Assembly: GCA_002633025.1 (NCBI GenBank)
Contig: NMRB01002720.1
Coordinates: 2,643 to 66,642, forward strand
Source: Notospermus geniculatus
Taxonomy: Eukaryota; Nemertea; Pilidiophora; Heteronemertea; Lineidae
DNA: 64,000 bases
Direction: 5' to 3'
In this document: positions 27,001 to 36,000 of the stretch, piece after piece
Numbering within the stretch: position 1 is the first letter of the stretch
Layout of the letters: each line of letters opens with the position of its first letter
The notes under the pieces: model-generated
The model's database searches: none
Seen by the model: the letters and a program-made list of their open reading frames with translations, nothing else
What the model was told of the DNA's origin: nothing
Position numbers and translations under genes: made by a program

Positions 27001-30000
27001 TTTCGTTTTTCATCATAGATCGTTAACATTTGCAACAAACCTTAACATTTCTAAATACCACGTCAGTTTTTCTGTACACATACCTTCCCTGGTTTAGAAA
27101 ATTGGCGTTATTTTTGTTCAGCAGCATAGTTCATGCGAGTATAGTGGGTAAATCGCAATTGATAGAATGGCTGACCATCCTCGTTCCTAATACTTTCCAA
27201 CCACAAAATATACAGCGGTTGGTTTAACTGGCTTGTTGCCAACCTGGGAGCGAGGTTGGCAAACAAGTGTCATAATTGGTGCACGGCAACTCGAGGTGCG
27301 AGAGAAACAGAAATCCTGTCGAAGCTCTCCATGGGTTTGTGCGTACGAAGTATGAGGTAGTACAGACACGTGGTAGTCCATGATGGATTTGAAATAGTTC
27401 GTCACTAATTTCACAAAGTGACCAACCATTTTTTTATTTAATGAATCGTCGTGTATTGAAATTTTCGACAATTCGAATTAGTTCTGTAGTGACAAATAAA
27501 TGAATACAAAGTTCTTGAAGGTGTATGTCGGGGACATGTTGGAAGCATATAGTCTGGACGCAAAACCCCGAAAAGGGGCGTGACCCCTTTTTCCCTGATA
27601 ACAGCAGTGTTTTGACATTTTCTGAATATTTGGGGGTAGGCGTCACCCTTTAGCATTTTGAGAAAATCCCGTTTGAAGTTCAGGGGCCTTATTCACGAAA
27701 GGCCCGCAAAATTTGCGTGCACGCAAAGTGCCATTTTTGCGATATTTCTTATTCATGAAGCCCACGCATCGCAAAAAATTCGCAAAATTAGCGATCACGC
27801 AAATAAATCGCAATCGCAACGCAAACTTTACACGGTATTCACGAAAGGCCCGCAAACTTTGCGCATCGCAAAATCCCACGCAAAGTGCCAGAATTTTGCG
27901 GGAGGTCTATACCCGCTCGCAAACTTTGCGTGATAGCGAAATCTTGGTGATTCACACTGACGCGGAACTAATTCTTGCTTCCCATCGAAGCAAAAAGTGC
28001 TCAGAAGCCAGCATGGGAACAAACCCTGATAGGTGGCGCTGATGGACAACTGAGTATTTTCCACTAGAGGCGCTGTAGTTGGTAGATAAGCGCATGATTG
28101 GTTCTTCACTTCTGTCCACTTTCCAGGTAAAAATGGCATCGCTTGCCCCGAACCATTCTCCCATCCGCTCTCCTCCCCCCAAATGATTCTTTCCCTTGAA
28201 TTGACCGCAGGGGCGGATGTAGGATTTTGGCAAGGGGGGGGTGAGCACCGACAAGTGGAACGATTACGCAGTACATCAAACAGGAATATGCAACGAAAAA
28301 ATGATTAGGGTCTGCATTGGAAGCCACTTACCAGCTTACGGTGGTGCTATACTCATCTCAACGAGTCAAAGCGGCCCATGCCCCGACGGGGGTCTGGGGG
28401 GGGGGGCTCCCCAGGAAAATCCACATCTAGATACTCTGAGACGCGTTCTGGGACATATACCAGCTTACGGTGGTGCTATACTCATCTCATCGAGTCAAAG
28501 CGGCCCATGCCCCGACGGGGGTCTGGAGGGGGGGGGGGCTCCCCAGGAAAATCCACATCTAGATACTCTGAGACGCGTTCTGGGACATTTTCCTGTGACG
28601 TTTTGTTCCTTCAAAACCGCGTGCGAAATAAGTGCTTGATGTCAACGTCAGCCAGAAGTCTTTGATGTATGGTTGCTGACTCGTTTCGTGCGGGGACCAT
28701 GAGGCTCTGAGGGTGGATTACAAAGGTGGCAGAATAGTTGCACTGGGCAATATTGGTCATTTAGCAATCGGCCCTGTCCTCAATGCGTTTGAATATGAGT
28801 GTTCTGTTCGCCAAGGGGGTCGTTCCCACCCCCAACCCAAACCCCGCTGGAGACGCTCATGACACTCTGGTTACACTGGTACGTCGTGGCACCTGGGGAG
28901 TGGGGACCAGTGTAACATCTGCGAGTGTTTCTGTAGCTCAGTGTTCATAAACAATAGACGCGGCCTAGAATGGTTGTTGTTGTTGGGTTAGCTCCCCGCT
29001 CCGTCAGGAGGGAAACAATGAGAAAAACACAGACATACGGGGAACACTGATAGACGTTACACCGGGATTACAGCCTTCGATGTGATGGTATCAATGGCGT
29101 GGGAACACCACCTTTGTGTACGGTCCGAACTCTTTGAACCAGACATTCTTAAAAACAATTACCGCCGCCGCGATCGGGGGTTTCGAACCCCTGAACCCCC
29201 CCCCCCCCCGCCCTGAGATCCGCCTATGTGACCCATTACTTGGTGTATCTCCTACAGACGTATGGTGTAATGTGGCAACGTACGTTACTTGATTAATTTT
29301 GCAACTGACATACCAGACATACAGTTAAATTCACAATCTCTTGTAATTTTTGACTGGATTGGTGGACTTTGAAATCATCTCGGTAAAAATACCGGGTTGC
29401 ACGCAAGAAGTTTTGATAAAATATAATTGAATACAAGCCTGGTGGCGCCCGGGTTCACGAAGTGACGTTCAGATCATGAGACTGCAGTTAGTTGCTGGGC
29501 TGGGAATAGATGTTTGGTTTGGGCAGCGGCAAGAAACTCGATAGCAGGACAAGTCCTTACATCCAAACAGAGAAAATCTTTGTGAATAAAAGAAAAGAAA
29601 TGGAGAAAAAAAGGAGAAAAAAAATTCTTCCACCACCCGGGCTCGAACCCATGGTCATAGACAACCACTGAACCCACTACTGATAACCCAAATGCGGCGA
29701 TGGCCTATATTCACCATCAACACTGACCCCAATTATCAACTCATCCATAAGGCATCTCTTTATTTTAGTCCCAAGAAGGCTATCTGAACATTCGTGCACT
29801 ATATGTGTGTACACACATCGTATCTCCATACACGTCGGTTATGCGTGGAATGGTATATTTACCCCCTTGATTGGTTTTGAATGGTTTTGACTGGTATTAA
29901 CTGGTATACCGGTCAAAACCATTCAGAAATTTTTATAAGGGAATTAACACAAAACCGGTCAAAATACATAAAAACGCCGTTTCCAATTACATAACTCGTT

Positions 30001-33000
30001 AAAAACTACAAAACACTTCCTTATTTGGTTAAGAGGCACCAGGTTTCTATCTGTTGATAATACATTTATGGGGTGTAAATCCCACCATTCAATAGTTAGC
30101 TGTACATCGGGTCCCATTTTCCTGTACAAAGCTCAGTTCTTGAGTTCAATGAAAAAGTCAGTGTCCTGAACTTCAAACGGGATTTCCTCAAAATGCTAAA
30201 GGGTGACGCGGTGGCACCCGGCGGATTCTGATTCGCCTACCCGCAAAGGTCACGAAAACATCAAAATGTTACTGTTATCAGCTTTGAAGGGGTTACCGGG
30301 TTTGCGTCCAGACTAATATGTGTTTAGGTGAATTGGATTCATCTACATGTAAATCAACCCCGTCGATATCTTATTGAGAGGTTTAGGATGCGACTCAAGA
30401 GCGATTGGTGATTTGTGAAATCAGGCTACAGTGTTTTGATACAGATTGGCCAAGATGCCCTATTTCTCCAGAGACAACTAGGCCAGATACACAATGACAG
30501 CTCTCGGGGGGGGGGGGGGNGGGTAACGCTGGCAGGCTAATTTGAATTTCGAAAAAAAAGTCGGATTGGTCACTTTCTGATAGCGACGAGTTGTGTACCT
30601 CAAAAGAATAGATCGGATAGTAGAGCACACCTACCATATCCCAGAGATAGGTCTCCATATGTTTACGTGATTTATCTGGTAATAAGTCCCTCATTTTGTC
30701 CATAACCTGTACGAATGACAATGAAAGCCATTGGTTAAATAGTGATCCGAAGATGGGGGGTCGTGATGATCAGGGAGAGGAAGTCACTAACAAATGGGAA
30801 AAACTATCTCATCGCTAGATTATCCTGGAAGGGGAATTTCCCCCCTGAATTTTAGGCAATGAGGAAGCCGCACACTAACGTCACGACGTGGCGCTGTGAG
30901 CGGTTGTACTGAAGTCTGTTTTTCTAACGTTTTTTCCATTTATTTCCGGCGTGAAAATAAACCATGTGTGTTGGTCCCTTAAAACCATCACCCCCTTAGG
31001 TCTCAACACCAGATCCTGATTTTTCTCTCCCCCTCAGCATAGGCCCCGTTCCCTCCCTCCCTTAGGTCCTTTATTATTAATATTTTTTCTGGAGTTGCGT
31101 GAGGGTACGGTTCTCCATTTTTNCACAGTAAGTGTAAGATTTTTGCAGTGCATTCGGATCTAGAGTGAATAACCTGCCGTAATCAGTTGCTTATTTTGAA
31201 TGTATTTGCAGAATAATTGTAAATATAAGCATCTGATCGCCACGGCCAGCCAGACGGCTGTCAGTAGGCCTACGGCAGGCACCAGGCATTCAAAGTTTTT
31301 CGCTTCGTGACGCTGTCAAGAGCAACCGATTTCTTAATCAATGCTAGCATAATTTGCTACGCATATTGAGATCCGAATGCGAGTGTGATCAAGTAATCTT
31401 ACCATGCTGATGAAGCAGGAGAGGTCGCATTCTCATCGCTGTCGTCTCTTTTCGCGCGGGATTCAGGAATACCGGGACTTGGAATCTGCACTTGCCACGC
31501 CGAAGACTCGGCGCCCAGGATACTGATTCGCCGGGGTGGATACGACGGCGATAAAAGCAACGTCTTACATTGCTTATGAGTCATTTTCCCTGTACAGGAA
31601 ATTTTTCCATGACACAACGTCAACACCTAAAATGACGTCGTTTTGGTACAAGCGCTTGCAACGCCGACCTGGGCCATGTCGATTTAGAGGAATCAGAGGA
31701 ATCGGAGGAATCAGAGGAATCGGGCGGGAAAATCCAGAAAATCACCGTAAGATAAAGTATAAAATTATCAGAATAATTAATTCACAACCTTTCCAGGGGT
31801 ATGGAGTTGTTGAATTAAACTCATCATCATCGAGGTTGGTGATAAGACAGTCTAATGACTTGAGGGCCGAAAGCCAGCTCTTTAGGAGAAAGGGGGCCAA
31901 ATTGCAAGATTTACTAAAGCTATTATGATGTTAACACGACCATGTGATTGTGTTGATATATTGAGTGCACATGATAGTTGTGTGGTCGTGTGTGACTGAT
32001 GGGCTGCACACTGTATTTTCCTCTGATTCCTCCGATTCCTCTGATTCCTCTAAATACGACAGAGGAACACTTCTTTAGCAGTAGAAACACTTTTTCACGG
32101 GTTGTTCAACGCGCGTGGGGATTGATAATGTCGTGGTGGGGGTCAATTTCGGGGGTAGGGGCAGGTATACGTATATGTGAGTGAACGGGTTAGAAAAGAA
32201 AGGATTAAGGTGAGGGTCCGCACGAATTCAGTACACCGGTATTCGAAAACATGTTTTGCTGAGACACTCCGTGCAAAATTTGACACTATTGATTCAGTTT
32301 ACCCTATTAAAAATAATACGCGATACCATAGGATATACCATAGAGAATACCATAGACAATTTCCATAGATTTTCTATGGTGCTTGTCTATGGTGTTTTGT
32401 AACAGTCTATGGTACTTTTCCCTATGGTACCAATAAGATACCATAAGAACTTTATGGTTCATCAATTTCTATGGTAATCTTTTTATGGTATAATAATGTT
32501 GTGTTATTCTATGGTTTATACCCTTTCTATGGTGTTCTGCTGTATGGTATTGCACCATACAACCACAGAGGGTACCATGTAAAATGCTTGAAAACAGTAA
32601 CGTTTGTCAAGACTCAGATTTTGGCTTGTGAACGGACTTCTCCGAAAGTGTATGTTTTCTGTTTTGTCAGGTATTTGGTTTTACCATAAAAATATTTTAG
32701 TATGATATTCTCGCTCATAATTACAGACCAACTGCAACCAACATCAGAAATGATTAGTACCTATAGTAAGCAAGAATCTTATACATTTATAAATCAGAAC
32801 ATTTAACTCCTCGTTTTTTTTCAATGGGAAAAACTTTTTCCCATTTTCATCCCTTGTACCATAGGAATACCATAGAACCATAGGAAACCACAGTACCATA
32901 AATTAATACCATAGCACCATAACATTCTATAGTACCATAAATTAATACCATAGAACCATAGCATACCATAGTACCATAAATGCGAACCATAAGTACCATA

Positions 33001-36000
33001 AATTATTTAATACCATAGTACCATAAAATACAATAGTACCATAAAAGGGAACCATAAGTACCATAAATTAATACCATAGTACCATAAAATACCATGGGTA
33101 CAATAGCAATATACCATACAATTCCATAAATACCATAGGGTACCATAGGATACCACAGGATACCATAAGGTACCATAGCTATTTTTTTTAATAGGGTAGG
33201 AAGAAACAGTACATGTACTTACTCCATACAAGTAGCTTACGTCATCTTTATTTTCGTACATGAAGACCATTATATCAGGCCGGTTCCGTACAATCTCTGC
33301 AGCTATCTTGAAGTGTTCTGTGTCTGGACGGATTTTCAGCAACTTCGTGAATGAGGTGGTGCTGTTCATCACCAGCTGTCGTAGAAGTTCGTCAGCAACT
33401 GGGAAAAATTTTGAACGAAAATACAGGGTGTAACGAACGAAAAAAATGTCCAGGCCAAACCACGTAATAAAGTTTTGGGTAGCGAGGTACATTTATAAGA
33501 CCAAAGAAATGTGATTTTCATGACTATATATTACACTATATCAAAGGAACAAACGTTTTTGGCAGCATCCTGCTAGCCCTCATCAGGTAAAGTGAGAAAA
33601 CATTACAGATTGAAGGAATAGAGCATTGACATAACTGCAATTATACAATTACATGTAGTAACAATTAGTCACTCTCAACACAGTTACTAATTGTATAATT
33701 GCATTTTTTTCTGTTCTTAAAGCTGAACTGCATGCATAAAACCAGGGCTTCGCACGTTTTTAAAAAACGCCCGCGCCACAGCGCGGGCAGTGCCTGAAAT
33801 AACTTGGGACATCCGCCATGTTTTAGTGGGACTCCAAACATGACCGAGTACCCAAGCATGTAGATGGCAGCACCTTATTTGCGTCCTGACCACCGACAAG
33901 TGATCAACGCTGTAAGTGCATGTGCCTGTGGGCCTACATATCAGAAAGCGAAATGCTGAAAAAGTATTCGAATGAAAAAAAGGAAGAGCACGGATCCGGA
34001 TTCGAACCTCCAAGTATTGGCTTGGAAGACCGGCGCGTTTTCCACTAGACCAGCGGTCCGCTGCGTTTATGCGAGCCCTTTTTCGCGGCGAAGTTATTGC
34101 GTATTGGGGTATAGTCGTTCCCAGGTTTCGCAAAAGTGTAAATACCTATGTAGGCCTATGGTCAATTCATCGTCGAGTATTGATCATATTGCCGAGGTTA
34201 CAGGAAAGCCACAATAGGGCAATGACACGTCAACATTCGGCAGTTCGGTGCGAGGAATACTTGTGAACAATTTTTTCCGCTTTTGGCTACTTTTGACTAT
34301 CAGGATGTGTATCAGGTGAGCATTCATTCCTAGTACTGTTTTCCGTCTTTTTTCATTTCGGCTTCGGCTCTCATGACATATTTGCTAGGCCTAAATTGGC
34401 GTGTTTTTGTTTGTCCCTTAGCTCAGTGTGTGCATGTTCCGGAGGCCTAGTATGGATAGGCGGGGCCCGATAGGTGAAACATCTGCCAAGTGAATGCTGT
34501 AGGCCAATTTTTGAGGGTATGATAGTCTGTCAGGCCTAGAAGTACAACCAGCTTCTCAGATATTTGTTTTATTACAGCTGTTCCACCATTTCATGAGATG
34601 GGCGTGTACTGTCTGTATAGCCTGTACATACCGATGGCCTACATGGCCTTCTGGTATGTAGGCCTACATGCACATGTACATACAGCGTGACTTCCACCTG
34701 TTGATGGTCAGGACGCAAATAAGGTGCTGCCACCTACATGCTTGGGTACTCTATCATGTTTGGAGTCCCACTAAAACATGGCGGATGTCCCAGGTTATTT
34801 CAGTTACTGCCCGCGCTGTGGCGCGGGCGTTTTTTAAAACGTGAGAGGCCCTGGTTTTATGCATGCAGTTCAGCTTTAAGGTTTTCTAAGGGTTTATTCC
34901 AAGGGTTTGTATGTAAGTGTCTTGTATGGAAGCTGCAATGCTTCAAAGCTCTCTTCCTATGATCACATTTCAGTATGAAAATTAAAAAAAAAATAATAAT
35001 AATAATAATAATAAAAAATAAAAAAAACTCCCTCCTTACTTTTTCTAGTATGACTGATGCTAAACTAAAGAATTTTTTTATATGGCTTAATGGACGAACC
35101 CAAGTTCATCAATGAATTGCCTATCCCCTGCCTTTGCATGCCTGGGGAATTTTGTTTGACAACACACCCATTTGGGGGAGGTCAATTCGATGGCATCAGT
35201 CTTTTGGATTTGCGCGACCTCAAACCAATCATGCTTACCCCCAATTCGTGTTTTAGGCATCATTTGAATAATAAGTGCCCGCCCTAAAAAGTCTGGATAA
35301 AAGCCCCTCCTTTCCGACCTGACTCGCAGCAGCGCCGTGATGGACTCGTGGAAAAAATTCGACCAAGATGGCCAGGCAGAAAATACGATCCGTTCGTCTT
35401 TTGTCTCACTTCTGATTCGTTTTTCAGTCGGCATGTCCGTCGGCGTGCTCAGGATGTAGGGAACCGAACGGTCTCGTGCAAAATTATGGATTGACCTCCG
35501 GTATTCTCCGATCAAGATGTCAGCTTTGGCCAGTTCTTTCAGTACTGAAAAGAATTGGAAGTTGTCGAATGGGGCTGGAAACTTATGGATGAACGAACAC
35601 GGAGTGATAACACAATAAACAGAATGAGGACCCTAGCTCACTGCCTCAATAGGTGTCACCAGTGGTTAAATCTATTGAAATGAAACTGGCAACTCGGTCC
35701 GGATCAATTTCCCACACAAAAGCCGTCCATTGTATAGGACTGAGTTTCGGTGTGCTGCCCTCTATCGTAGCTAGGATGCCCATTGGTCAGGAAATCCTCC
35801 ATGGCCGGCAGGTAAAGCCCTGCCATATACACCTAAGGCTGTGTATCCATAGGCTGTTCGCTTGTGCACTTTTTCCCTGTTCCGTGTTCGCTTGTGACCT
35901 TGTGACACGTCACAAAGAGAATGAACCATTGATTTGCTCACTGGTCGTTCCCATAGGGCACAAGGCCAGGTCCCATTGTCCTAACGGCACGAGTGCACGG

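Larger units (their letters stand above)
27552..30313. mobile_element. 2.8 kb foldback with TA flanks
   Basis: Tips GTCTGGACGC and GCGTCCAGAC are flanked by TA (27550-27551, 30314-30315). The arms extend inward about 110 bp with divergence (GGGGCGTGACCCC, CACCCTTTAGCATTTTGAG and complements). The interior hosts the TTTGCG block, a tandem duplication, a SINE-like head and a half MITE. Confidence 0.6.

Noticed and set aside
28241-28665. Duplicated-domain open frame of about 130 residues
   Set aside because: Explained by the tandem DNA duplication with G-run differences; no motif or codon signal.
33990-34063. tRNA-Gly gene
   Set aside because: A and B boxes are present but stems do not pair well, and it sits inside a foldback; SINE head preferred.
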